A stretch of DNA of 42,865 bases from Rhodospirillales bacterium (GTDB lineage: Bacteria; Pseudomonadota; Alphaproteobacteria; Reyranellales; Reyranellaceae). This document shows, piece after piece, positions 1 through 7,127 of this stretch. Below the pieces are notes generated by a model. It had not been told where the DNA came from. It saw only the letters and a list, made by a program, of their open reading frames with translations, and ran no database searches. The stretch is from NCBI GenBank assembly GCA_947469635.1, contig CANIRG010000004.1:1-42865 (forward strand), written 5' to 3'. Both the position numbers and the translations under genes were made by a program. Positions within the stretch are counted from its first letter, which is position 1. Every line of letters begins with the position of its first letter.

Positions 1-329
1 GCCACCGCGTCATAGGCGAACTGCGGATAGATCAGCTTCATGAGCGCGTGGTTGTTGGTGGGGGCAAAGATCGTCTGCCCATCCGCTGGCGCTTGCTGGA
101 AGGTGTTGGCGCCAAGCGTGCTGCCGGCGCCCGCTATGTTCTCCACGACGATCGGGCGCCCCAGCAGCGGCGCCATCGCATCCGCCATCATGCGGGCCAC
201 GATGTCGGACGCGCCCGCGGCCGCGACGGGCACGATCATGCGGATCGGCCGGTCGCCGAAGAGTGACTGCGCCCGGGCGGCGGATGGCATCATGAGGAAC
301 GGTGCGGCTAACAGGCTGCGACGGTGCAT
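1..329 (-). CDS. Tripartite tricarboxylate transporter substrate-binding protein (Bug family), N-terminal part
   Basis: Only the first 109 codons lie in the window; the gene runs off the left edge. The ATG at 327-329 begins a signal sequence (MHRRSLLAAPFLMMPSAARA, cleavage after ARA). It is followed by the typical Bug-family start: RPIRMIVPVAAAG, DIVARMMADAM, and NIAGAGSTLGAN, which in this family contributes to the carboxylate-binding cleft. Such periplasmic proteins deliver small carboxylates to TctAB-type permeases, but many are orphans. No permease gene is visible here, so the ligand is unknown. The frame is intact as far as it can be read. A weak AGGA lies about 7 bases before the start. 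Confidence 0.85.
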   Translation of the reverse strand, partial: MHRRSLLAAPFLMMPSAARAQSLFGDRPIRMIVPVAAAGASDIVARMMADAMAPLLGRPIVVENIAGAGSTLGANTFQQAPADGQTIFAPTNNHALMKLIYPQFAYDAV

Positions 330-648
330 GGTGCGGATCCTGGGTGGTTCGGGGACAGGACAACGCTAGCAAAAAGCCCGCCTATCGAGGGCCCAATCCT
401 CGATCGGCGGGCCTTTATTGGTTGCGGGGCGTACGATCACCCTTACCGAACAATCATGGCCCTCAGCACTTACACCCGCACCGATATCATTGCCGACGCC
501 GATTGGCGGCGCTGCTGGAAGTTGCCTACGCTTGCATCGCTGCTGCTCTCGCCGACAAGCGGCCTTCAATCATACTGACGAATACAACCACAGAATCCGA
601 TCACGGTGCAGTCGTAGTCCGCACTGCCCTATGTGATGCATGCCGTGG
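330..648. other. 319-bp intergenic region, no gene seen
   Basis: This stretch lies between the start of the Bug-family gene and the end of the DUF1493-like gene, both on the minus strand. It holds one strong inverted repeat (371-417, listed separately). Short open frames exist on both strands but none has a credible ribosome-binding site, composition or recognisable product. I see nothing else in it. Confidence 0.6.
371..417. terminator. Long bidirectional terminator-like hairpin
   Basis: Two 20-base arms (371-390 and 398-417) pair with 17 of 20 matches around a 7-base loop. The core is GCCCGCC plus ATCGAGG on the left arm. The left arm starts with AAAAA and the right arm ends in TTTA, so both transcripts end in a short U-rich tail. 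It is well placed to stop minus-strand transcription from the DUF1493-like gene before the Bug-family gene. Inferred from structure only. Confidence 0.6.
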
Positions 649-999
649 TCACTTGTCGTCGGGCCACCAAGCTTTTCTCTCAATCGCCTCGACAAGATCA
701 CGAACATTGAAGCTCCGGTATCGCCCCTTTCTTCGATCCGACTCACGACGCCCCCTGCGCCAGATCATTGCGAAGAGCCCTTGCTCACCCGGAGCATAGG
801 CGCCGAGATTGAAGTGCTCGAAGGTCGTGCCGAACTCTCGGTGAACCCAATCAAGAAGATCGAAGTGGAGAACATCGCCGTAGATGCCGAGATCGTAATA
901 AATTTCGGTATCCGGGGAGATGCCCAAGGTTCGACGGCGATCGCCTATTGCGGCCAGACGATCAACCACCATCTGAAAGGTCGGAGAGCGTTCCGTCAT
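649..999 (-). CDS. DUF1493-like, acyl-carrier-fold hypothetical protein
   Basis: The 116-residue product starts MTERSPTFQ. The segment SPDTEIYYDLGIYGDVLHFD followed by LLDWVHREFG matches the pattern of the DUF1493 family: a hydrophobic helix, then DLG(I/L)xGD, then an acidic helix. These proteins are related in fold to acyl-carrier proteins. No Ser-attachment motif (DSL) is present, so phosphopantetheinylation is not expected. The ATG at 999 is preceded by GTGGGGAC. The frame stays open upstream to a GTG at 1077, but that extension looks unlike the family. The function is unknown; members are often solitary or associated with toxin and secretion loci in enterobacteria. Here the gene stands alone behind the zur gene. 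Confidence 0.6.
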   Translation of the reverse strand: MTERSPTFQMVVDRLAAIGDRRRTLGISPDTEIYYDLGIYGDVLHFDLLDWVHREFGTTFEHFNLGAYAPGEQGLFAMIWRRGRRESDRRKGRYRSFNVRDLVEAIERKAWWPDDK

Positions 1000-1102
1000 G
1001 GTCCCCACACTCGAGCGCACTAACTGGTGTTTGCGAATTGTATCACGCGTGGGCTGTTCAACGTTCGGAACCAACACTTCCGTGAGGAAACCTGATCTCG
1101 AG

Positions 1103-1585
1103 TCAGGCCCGCTGGCAATCGGCGCAGGTGCCGGTGACCTCGAGCGTCATGTCGCGCGCGGTGAAGCCGCGGCGGCTGGCGCTGGCGGCGATGGAATTGG
1201 CCACGCCGTCGCTCTCCAGCTCCTCGGCGTTGCCGCAGTCGCCGCAGATCAGGAAGAAGCCGCGATGCGTCTCGCCGGGATGGCTGCAGCCGACGAAGGC
1301 GTTCATGCGCTCGATGCGGTGGATCAGCCCGTTCTCGATCAGGAAGTCGAGCGCGCGATAGACCGTGGGCGGCGCCGAGCCGAGCTCCTCGCTGCGCAGC
1401 TGGTCGAGCAGCGCGTAGGCGCCGACCGGCTTGTGGCTCGACCACACGAGCTCGAGCACGCGCTTGCGCAGCGGCGTGAAGCGCAGGCCCTTCGCCGCGC
1501 ACAGTCTCTCCGCCGCGGTCACCGCGTCGTCGATGCAGTGCGCGTGGTCGTGCTCGTGGCTGGTTTGTTTGGCCGGCTTCTTCAC
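1103..1585 (-). CDS. zur: Fur-family transcriptional repressor, Zur type
   Basis: This 160-residue DNA-binding metalloregulator starts at a GTG. The N-terminus is His-rich (SHEHDHAHC). A winged helix follows (GLRFTPLRKRVLELVW, then APPTVYRALDFLIENGLIHRI), then the metal-binding dimerisation domain with HPGETHRGFFLICGDCGNAEE and a C-terminal CADC. The two CxxC pairs form the structural zinc site of the Fur superfamily. The early HxHDHxHC tract and the FxxCSHP-like site favour Zur over Fur. The frame is open up to 1648, but a longer form would cover the hisI promoter. The gene's own -10 (1619-1624) lies between, so the GTG at 1585 is preferred. It probably represses zinc-uptake genes when zinc is plentiful; no znu genes are in the window. 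Confidence 0.85.
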   Translation of the reverse strand: MKKPAKQTSHEHDHAHCIDDAVTAAERLCAAKGLRFTPLRKRVLELVWSSHKPVGAYALLDQLRSEELGSAPPTVYRALDFLIENGLIHRIERMNAFVGCSHPGETHRGFFLICGDCGNAEELESDGVANSIAASASRRGFTARDMTLEVTGTCADCQRA

Positions 1586-1597
1586 ATCGGTCCCGAT

Positions 1598-1648
1598 TTG
1601 CCAAGCAGTTGGGGCGCGATTATACGCCCCGTTCCGCAATGAGGCCAA
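1598..1648. promoter_or_regulatory. Overlapping divergent promoters of hisI and zur
   Basis: On the plus strand TTGCCA (1598-1603), 17 bases, then TATACG (1621-1626) fits a sigma-70 promoter for hisI. On the minus strand TTGGCC (1643-1648), 18 bases, then a perfect TATAAT (1619-1624) fits a promoter for zur. The two -10 boxes overlap, so the polymerases would exclude one another. The inferred leaders are about 35 bases for hisI and 25 for zur. Seen in the sequence; activity is inferred. Confidence 0.6.
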
Positions 1649-1668
1649 GGCAGCCCCGAATTCGCCCC

Positions 1669-2103
1669 ATGTCCACCCCGTCGACCACCGCTCCCGCGAC
1701 CTATCCCGAGTCCGCGATCGAGGCCATGCTGGCCGCTGTCCGCTTCGACGGCCAGGGCCTGGTGCCGGCCATCGCCCAGCAGCATGGTTCGAGCGAGGTG
1801 CTGATGATGGCGTGGATGGACCGCGACGCCGTCATCGAGACTATGCGCACGGGTCGTGTCTGCTACTGGTCGCGCTCGCGCAGGGCGCCGTGGCGCAAGG
1901 GCGATACGTCGGGCCATATCCAGACGCTGGTCGACCTCCGTGTGGATTGCGACGGCGACACGCTGCTCGCGATCGTCGACCAGACGGGCGTCGCCTGTCA
2001 TACAGGGCGGCACAATTGCTTCTTCCGTGCCGTGCGCGAGGGCGCGTTAGAGGAGATCGCGCCCATCGTCGTCGACATGGGCAGCCGGAAGGACCGAGCG
2101 TGA
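1669..2103 (+). CDS. hisI: Phosphoribosyl-AMP cyclohydrolase
   Basis: HisI opens the adenine ring of phosphoribosyl-AMP in the third step of histidine biosynthesis, in the cytoplasm. The 144-residue protein is the standard length for a stand-alone HisI. The signature segments are present: AWMDRDAV, CYWSRSRRAPWRKGDTSGH, the metal-binding DCDGD, and GVACHTGRHNCFF with the two conserved cysteines. There is no fused HisE domain. The start at 1669 fits the promoter mapped upstream; an in-frame ATG at 1639 would leave almost no leader. Other his genes are absent, so the gene is detached from any his operon. It overlaps the next gene by four bases (GTGA). Confidence 0.92.
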   Translation: MSTPSTTAPATYPESAIEAMLAAVRFDGQGLVPAIAQQHGSSEVLMMAWMDRDAVIETMRTGRVCYWSRSRRAPWRKGDTSGHIQTLVDLRVDCDGDTLLAIVDQTGVACHTGRHNCFFRAVREGALEEIAPIVVDMGSRKDRA

Positions 2104-2600
2104 CCGAGCGTACCGTTTCCCGCCGCACCCTGTTCACCGCCGCCCTCGTCCTGCCGATGGGCGCCTGCACGCCGATCGCGGACCAGTTCTCCTCGCTGTT
2201 CGCCTCGAAGCCGAAATACACCCTCTCCCCGCGCGGCGATCGGCTGGTGCGCTGGCTGCAGAATGGCGGGCGCGACAACATGATGGCGCCCGAGGTGATG
2301 GGCATGTACGGCATCACCAACGAAGGTCGCGACATCCCGGTGAAGCAGTTCGCCGAGGACGGCCGCGACGGCCGCTACGTCGTCAGCCTGGTCAATATCC
2401 GCAAGGTCCACGAGTTCGTGTTCCATCGCCGACAGGGCGAGGTGCTGGTGTTCCATCATTGCGATACCAGCTTCGGCCGCATCGGCAGCATCCGCTATCC
2501 GCGCAACGGCAAGCCGGTCACCGTCACCGACAACGCCTTCGCCGACAGTGATTTCCAGCAGCAGCTCGCCTATTGGTTCGACCGCCTGCCCGGTCGGTGA
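2100..2600 (+). CDS. TAT-type exported lipoprotein of unknown function
   Basis: This 166-residue protein starts at a GTG overlapping the hisI stop, so it is translationally coupled to hisI. The N-terminus carries a twin-arginine-like motif (SRRTLF), a hydrophobic stretch and a lipobox-like end (LPMGAC), suggesting export and lipid attachment at Cys23. The mature part has no motif I recognise; it includes RLVRWLQNGGRDNMMAPEVM and a region rich in His and Arg (HEFVFHRRQGEVLVFHHCD). The stop TGA at 2598-2600 directly abuts the stop of the opposing SPFH gene. Function is unknown. Confidence 0.75.
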   Translation: MTERTVSRRTLFTAALVLPMGACTPIADQFSSLFASKPKYTLSPRGDRLVRWLQNGGRDNMMAPEVMGMYGITNEGRDIPVKQFAEDGRDGRYVVSLVNIRKVHEFVFHRRQGEVLVFHHCDTSFGRIGSIRYPRNGKPVTVTDNAFADSDFQQQLAYWFDRLPGR

Positions 2601-3725
2601 CTATCGACCGTGCCATGGTGCTGCCGGCATCGAGATGCCGGGGTCGAGCGCCAGTGGCGTCGAGGGCATGGCCGGGCCCGACAGCGACGGAGAGCCCGAG
2701 GCAGACGACGGCCGCGCTTCGAGCCCTGCGCGCGCCGACGACGACGGTGTCATCGATGTGGAGCTTGGCGGTGACCTGGGCGGCGCGGCATCGGTCGATC
2801 CGGGGACTGGAGCCGCCGGCGCGCCTGGCTTGGCCGATGGTGCCGTCTGGCCTTCCCACGGGCCGAGAATAAGGGGCAGCCCGTCCTTGCCGCCTATGAT
2901 GACCATCTTGGCGTTGGTGGATTCGGCCAGCTTCAGGGTCGCGTCGATCCCCTTCCACCGCAGATAGTTCTCCGAGATGCCGCTCGACACGGTGTCCTGG
3001 AAGGACTTGATGCCTTGGGCCTCGATTATCTTGCGTTCCTTCTCGCGCTCCTCGCGTTGAAGGATATGGACATACTGCTCGACCAGCTGGCGCTGGCTGA
3101 GAGTGGCCTCGACCGCCGCCTTGAGATTGGCCGGCAGCCGGATGCTGCGAAACCAGAAATCCAGGATCACGATCTCGGATCCGGGATTGAGGCTCGGCGG
3201 AATCAGATTGTCGACCGCCAACGAGAGCGCATCGTAGACATCGACCTCGATTCTGCGCCGGCTGGAGGAATAAATCTCCTCCAGCGTGTGCTTGGACGCT
3301 TCGTTCCGGACCGTCGCCCCGACCGAGGGCATGACCAGCGTCTGGACGAATTCCGGCCCGGCGAAGGCGGTTATGGAGCCCAGGGCTTCGGGCTTGAGGC
3401 GGAAGCGAAGCGTCACATCGACGGCGATCTGCAGCCCCTCGCGGGTCAGGATATCGACCTCGAGGGACTGCTGCTGAACGCGCAGATCGTAGATGTAGAT
3501 CTTGTCCCAAGGGAAGATGACCTTGGTGCCCTCGCCATATTGGGCCTTTATCACCGTCCCACCGAAGAAGCGGAGCCACAGCGCGCCGCCATGACCTGCC
3601 GGAATCGTGACGAAGATGTTCTCGGCGAAGAAGAGCATCACCATGGCAAGCGACAGGAGCAACGTGGTGAGCGCTATGAAATTGCGGTCGCCCCACGCTC
3701 TGGTACGCGCGAAGACATTGGACAT
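2601..3725 (-). CDS. SPFH/band-7 (prohibitin-like) membrane protein
   Basis: The 374-residue protein has one N-terminal membrane segment (about residues 15-34) and an SPFH domain at about 37-220 (GGTVIKAQYGEGTKVIFPWD, QIAVDVTLRFRLKPEA, LRNEAS-like helix). A charged helical stretch follows (LQREEREKERKIIEAQGIKS). From about 295 the C-terminus is low-complexity, rich in Pro, Ser and Ala. SPFH proteins form large ring assemblies on membranes and often hold proteases or organise lipid domains. No FtsH or NfeD partner is next to it. A small membrane protein gene lies 19 bases upstream and is probably co-transcribed. Confidence 0.88.
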   Translation of the reverse strand: MSNVFARTRAWGDRNFIALTTLLLSLAMVMLFFAENIFVTIPAGHGGALWLRFFGGTVIKAQYGEGTKVIFPWDKIYIYDLRVQQQSLEVDILTREGLQIAVDVTLRFRLKPEALGSITAFAGPEFVQTLVMPSVGATVRNEASKHTLEEIYSSSRRRIEVDVYDALSLAVDNLIPPSLNPGSEIVILDFWFRSIRLPANLKAAVEATLSQRQLVEQYVHILQREEREKERKIIEAQGIKSFQDTVSSGISENYLRWKGIDATLKLAESTNAKMVIIGGKDGLPLILGPWEGQTAPSAKPGAPAAPVPGSTDAAPPRSPPSSTSMTPSSSARAGLEARPSSASGSPSLSGPAMPSTPLALDPGISMPAAPWHGR

Positions 3726-3744
3726 GGCCAGTTCTTTCCGCGCC

Positions 3745-3912
3745 TCAGCCGGGCGCTTGTGGCCGGCGGTCGTGAGCGATCATCAGGATGATCAGCCCGA
3801 CAATGGGGGTGAGCAGCAACGACACGAGGAGAAAGCCCACGAAGCCGATCTGCTTGTTGCGGCCAAGCCAGCCCACGAAGAGCGAAAACAGCGCATAGAG
3901 CAGGTACAGCAT
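3745..3912 (-). CDS. Small two-segment membrane protein (55 aa)
   Basis: An ATG at 3910-3912 preceded by GGGAGAG opens a 55-codon frame ending in TGA at 3745-3747. The product begins MLYLLYALFSLFVGWLGRNK and continues QIGFVGFLLVSLLLTPIVG, with a basic tail (HDRRPQAPG). Two hydrophobic segments (about 2-15 and 23-43) are joined by a basic turn. The layout, ribosome-binding site and 19-base distance to the SPFH gene suggest a real gene in that operon, perhaps an accessory subunit. I know of no named family, so function is open. Confidence 0.7.
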   Translation of the reverse strand: MLYLLYALFSLFVGWLGRNKQIGFVGFLLVSLLLTPIVGLIILMIAHDRRPQAPG

Positions 3913-3999
3913 CGGCTCTCCCGTCGCGGTTATTGTGACGTGCGACCATCTCTACATCAAGCAGTTGAAGTCGCCAGGATGTAGTATTGTGACGGCAAG

Positions 4000-5171
4000 A
4001 TGACAATCGTTGCCGCCCCGCCGGTTTCGTCCCGGCGTACTCTCACCGTCTGCGGCAGCGCGCACGCGCTGCACGACGGTTTCACCGACCTGCTGAACGT
4101 CCTCTATCCGTTGCTGCAGGCGCAGTTCGGCCTGAGCTACGCCGCCATCGGGGCGCTGAAGGCGGTCTATTCCGGCGCCATGGCCAGCGGCCAGATCCCG
4201 TCGGGCCGGCTGGCGGCGCGCATCGGCAGCGTCAAGGTCCTGGTGGCGGGCACATCCCTGATCGCGGTCGGCTACTGCCTCGCCGGTTTTACCGGCTCCC
4301 TTTACGGCGTGATCGCCGGGCTCCTTCTCGCGGGCCTGGGCGGCAGCACGCAGCATCCCATCGGTTCCAGCCTGGTCTCCGCCGCCTTTCCCGGCCTCGC
4401 CTCGCGCACCGCCCTCGGTACCTACAATTTCAGCGGCGATGTCGGCAAGGTGATGCTGCCGGCGCTGTTCGCCGTGATTGCGGCATCGCTCGGCTGGCAG
4501 CAGGCGATGATCGTCATGGCCGCTGTCGCCGTCGCCGGCGCCGGGCTCATCCTCGCCACGCTCGCGCCGGCCGATCCCCATGGCAAGACGGCGGAGGCCA
4601 GGCAGGTCGCGGGACAGGACCGGCCGTGGGCCTACTGGCTGCTTTTCGCCATCCACGTCGCCGACGACCTGGTGCGCAGCGGCTTCATGATCTTCCTGCC
4701 CTTCCTGTTGCGCGACAAGGGCGCGGACCTGCCGACCATCGGCCTCGGCCTGTCGCTGATGTTCGCGGGCGGGGCGGCGGGCAAGCTGGTGATGGGCTGG
4801 GTCGGCGCCCGCCTCGGCGTCGTGGCCTCGGTGGTCGTGACCGAAGTGGCAACGACGCTGCTGATCCTGGCGATCCTGCCCTGTCGCTGACCGCGTCGCT
4901 GGCGCTGCTGCCCCTGCTCGGCCTGATGCTGAACGGCACCTCGTCGGTGCTCTACGGCACGATCCCCGAGTTCGTGAGCCCGGCCCGGCGCACCCATGCT
5001 TTCGCCGTCTTCTACACCGGCGGGTCGGTGGCAGGTGGTGTCGGACCGTTCCTGTTCGGTCTGCTGGGCGACGTCATCGGCCTGCTGCCGGCGATGTCCG
5101 TCGTCGGCTGCATCGCGCTCGCCACCGTGCCTCTGGTGTGGGCGCTGCGCCCGGCCTTTCGATCAGGCTGA
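4000..5171 (+). pseudogene. MFS transporter (fosmidomycin-resistance-like) with a frameshift
   Basis: The first frame (4000-4890) encodes 296 residues: N-terminal GSAHALHDGFTDLLNVLYPL, an MFS loop (SGRLAARIGS) and about nine membrane segments. It then stops at TGA 4888-4890. The +2 frame continues the family without loss from about 4881 (LSLTASLALLPLLGLMLNG) to TGA 5169-5171 and adds the last three segments. Restoring one C in the CCC run at 4879-4881 would give one protein of about 390 residues, the normal MFS length. The start resembles the Fsr family of drug exporters. Either the gene is newly inactivated or one base was missed in sequencing; the rest shows no decay. Confidence 0.8.
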
Positions 5172-5238
5172 CCTGGGCCAGGCTGACCTGGGCCAGGCTG
5201 ACCTGGGCCAGGCTGACCCGAGGCAGGCCGACCTCAGC
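5164..5238 (+). repeat. 15-bp tandem repeat, five units
   Basis: Units start at 5164, 5179, 5194, 5209 and 5224. The first three are identical (CAGGCTGACCTGGGC), the fourth and fifth are diverged. In one plus frame each unit reads QADLG, the A(D/N)LxX pattern of pentapeptide repeats. There is no sign that this frame is translated as a gene. The MFS stop codon lies in unit 1 and the stop of the opposing M81 gene in unit 5, so the array spans the whole convergent junction. Identical copies suggest recent slippage expansion. Confidence 0.9.
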
Positions 5239-6757
5239 CGCCGTGGACCGGTCCCATGGGCCGGAGCCGGATGCCCTGGCGGAGGTGCTTGTAGGGCATC
5301 TCGACCGGATCGGTGATGTGCGCGCCGGGCGACTGGACCACCAGGATCGTCTCGGCGATGGGCTGGAAGTCGGCGCGGAAATGCACCGTCGACTTCAGCG
5401 CCAGGATCGGCACCTGGTTCGGCTCGACGCCGACGGCGCGGAACATCTCCTGGTCGGCTGCCTGCACGCGCTTGCAGGCCAGCACCGCCGACACGCCGCT
5501 CGCCTCGTCGGTGACCAGCGCCATCGGTCCGATCTGGAACTTGGCGCCGCCGTAGAAGGGGCCGGTGCCGGTGAAGATGCCGTCGCTCAGCTTGACCACG
5601 CGCCAGTCGGCCTCGACCGGTTTCTCGCCGGCGTAGCCCACGACAGCGCCGATACCGCGCCGCATGATGTTGCCTTCGCCAGTCTCCACGGCCGCCTTGG
5701 CCGCCCCTTCGTCGACGATCATGCCGATCACCGCGCCCTTGGCCTTATGGCGCATCAGGGCTGCCAGCAGGCCGATCGTGTCGGACGTGCCGCCGGCGCC
5801 GGGATTGTCCTGCACGTCGGCCAGCACGATCGGCTTCTTCGCCGTCTTCGCCAGTTCCATGGCGCGCACCGCGGCGGCATCGGGATCGAGCAGCTCGCCG
5901 TTGAAGGCCTTCTCCTGCGCCTTCACCGTCGCAGCGAGCTTGTCGGCCGCCGCCTCGACGGCCTCCTTGTCGTGGCCGTAGACCACCAGCGCCGGGCCGC
6001 ACTGGGCGATGTCGGCGGGCGGGAAGCCCGGCGTATGGGTGACGCTGACGATGCCCTGATTGTGGCTCTTCTCGCCCGCCTCGAGCTCGCCCACGAGATC
6101 GAAGATCGCCTTGGCGGGCTCGATGAAGGTGCATTGCCAGACCAGCGGAATGAGGAAGTCGAGCTGGCGATAGGCCTTGTAGACCGGACGCTTCTCCTTC
6201 AGCAGCCGGTCGAGCAATTCGACTGCGCGCTTGCCGGTCACGGCCATGTCGATGTGAGGATAGGTGCGATAGCCCACCATGGCCGTGGCAAGCCTGGCCA
6301 TCTCCGGTGTGAGGTTGGCGTGATAGTCGAGGCTCGCCACGATCGGCAGCTCGTCGCCCACGATTCCGCGGATGCGCCGCATCAGCTCGCCTTCGCCGTC
6401 CTCGGTGTTCTCCGCCACCATGGCGCCATGCAGGTCGAGATAGATGGCGTCGAACGGCCCCAGCTTGCGGAGGTCCTCGTCGAACAGCGCCCACATCTTC
6501 TCGTAGGCATCTTCAGTGACGTAGGAGGCGGGTGCCGCAGCGGCCCAGGCCAGCGGCACGATCTCATGGCCGAGCTCGGCCAGCCGCTTGACCGCACCGG
6601 CGATGGGGATGTTGAAGCCTTCGACACCCGGGATCATCTCGGCGCCGCGCAGCAGCGGCGGCCAGGCGTCGGCGCGCACGAACTCTTCCCATGTCGCCTG
6701 CTGGGGCGCAAAAGTATTGGTCTCGTGCTGAAATCCACCCACAGCAATACGCGCCAT
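5234..6757 (-). CDS. M81-family metallopeptidase, MlrC-like
   Basis: This 507-residue protein is the family's usual length, with the MlrC N-terminal domain (GGFQHETNTF at 8-17, YLDLHGAM, DYHANL) and C-terminal domain (ADVQDNPGAGGTSDT, GGAKFQIGP, SPGAHITDP). Founding members take part in microcystin degradation, but most relatives are environmental proteins of unknown substrate, probably zinc-dependent hydrolases. The conserved His and Asp of HETNTF, DLHG and DYHAN are present, so it should be active. There is no signal peptide, so it is likely cytoplasmic. GGGAG lies about 8 bases before the ATG. It diverges from the lipoprotein gene at 6810. Confidence 0.88.
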   Translation of the reverse strand: MARIAVGGFQHETNTFAPQQATWEEFVRADAWPPLLRGAEMIPGVEGFNIPIAGAVKRLAELGHEIVPLAWAAAAPASYVTEDAYEKMWALFDEDLRKLGPFDAIYLDLHGAMVAENTEDGEGELMRRIRGIVGDELPIVASLDYHANLTPEMARLATAMVGYRTYPHIDMAVTGKRAVELLDRLLKEKRPVYKAYRQLDFLIPLVWQCTFIEPAKAIFDLVGELEAGEKSHNQGIVSVTHTPGFPPADIAQCGPALVVYGHDKEAVEAAADKLAATVKAQEKAFNGELLDPDAAAVRAMELAKTAKKPIVLADVQDNPGAGGTSDTIGLLAALMRHKAKGAVIGMIVDEGAAKAAVETGEGNIMRRGIGAVVGYAGEKPVEADWRVVKLSDGIFTGTGPFYGGAKFQIGPMALVTDEASGVSAVLACKRVQAADQEMFRAVGVEPNQVPILALKSTVHFRADFQPIAETILVVQSPGAHITDPVEMPYKHLRQGIRLRPMGPVHGG

Positions 6758-6809
6758 CGTGGCACTCCCCCTTCACAAACCGGCCGCAATGGAGAACCAT
6801 AGCATCACA

Positions 6810-7124
6810 ATGCGCAAAATCCTGAGTTTCCTGTTGCCGATGATCCTCGTGGCCTGCAGCACCGCGACCCGCTGGGAAAAACCCGGCGCCGACGAGGCAA
6901 AGACGGATCAGGATCGTGCCGAGTGCCGGAAGGCAGCCGAGCAGGAGGCGTTCCGCCAGGGCGGCGCTCCCTTCCCCTATTCGGGCAGCTGGTACGGCCG
7001 ACCCAGCACGGCGGCCTCGCCGAGCGTCGATACGGATCGCCTCGGCACCGAGAACAAGCTCGCGGCCTTCTGCATGAAGAGCCGCGGCTACGAGCTGGTG
7101 CGCAGCCCGCCCAAGGAAAAGTAG
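6810..7124 (+). CDS. Small lipoprotein of unknown function
   Basis: The 104-residue product begins MRKILSFLLPMILVACST, a short lipoprotein signal with lipobox LVAC and acylated Cys16. The mature part is hydrophilic (ADEAKTDQDRAECRKAAEQE), with a glycine/proline/tyrosine-rich middle (PFPYSGSWYG). Later come a conserved-looking FCMKSRGYELV and a lysine tail. This pattern of a lipid anchor, a Cys in a helix and a terminal CMxxRGY is common in short proteobacterial hypothetical lipoproteins. In-frame ATGs at 6759 and 6789 would spoil the signal sequence, so 6810 is chosen. It converges on the dehydrogenase gene with only a few bases between. Confidence 0.75.
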   Translation: MRKILSFLLPMILVACSTATRWEKPGADEAKTDQDRAECRKAAEQEAFRQGGAPFPYSGSWYGRPSTAASPSVDTDRLGTENKLAAFCMKSRGYELVRSPPKEK

Positions 7125-7127
7125 CGC

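Noticed and set aside
366-569. 67-codon minus frame in the gene-free stretch
   Set aside because: It runs through the long hairpin, and its translation has no recognisable feature.
4996-5316. Plus frame reading QADLG repeats, like a pentapeptide-repeat protein
   Set aside because: Only four or five units, overlapping the MFS and M81 genes with no independent start; better seen as a DNA tandem repeat.
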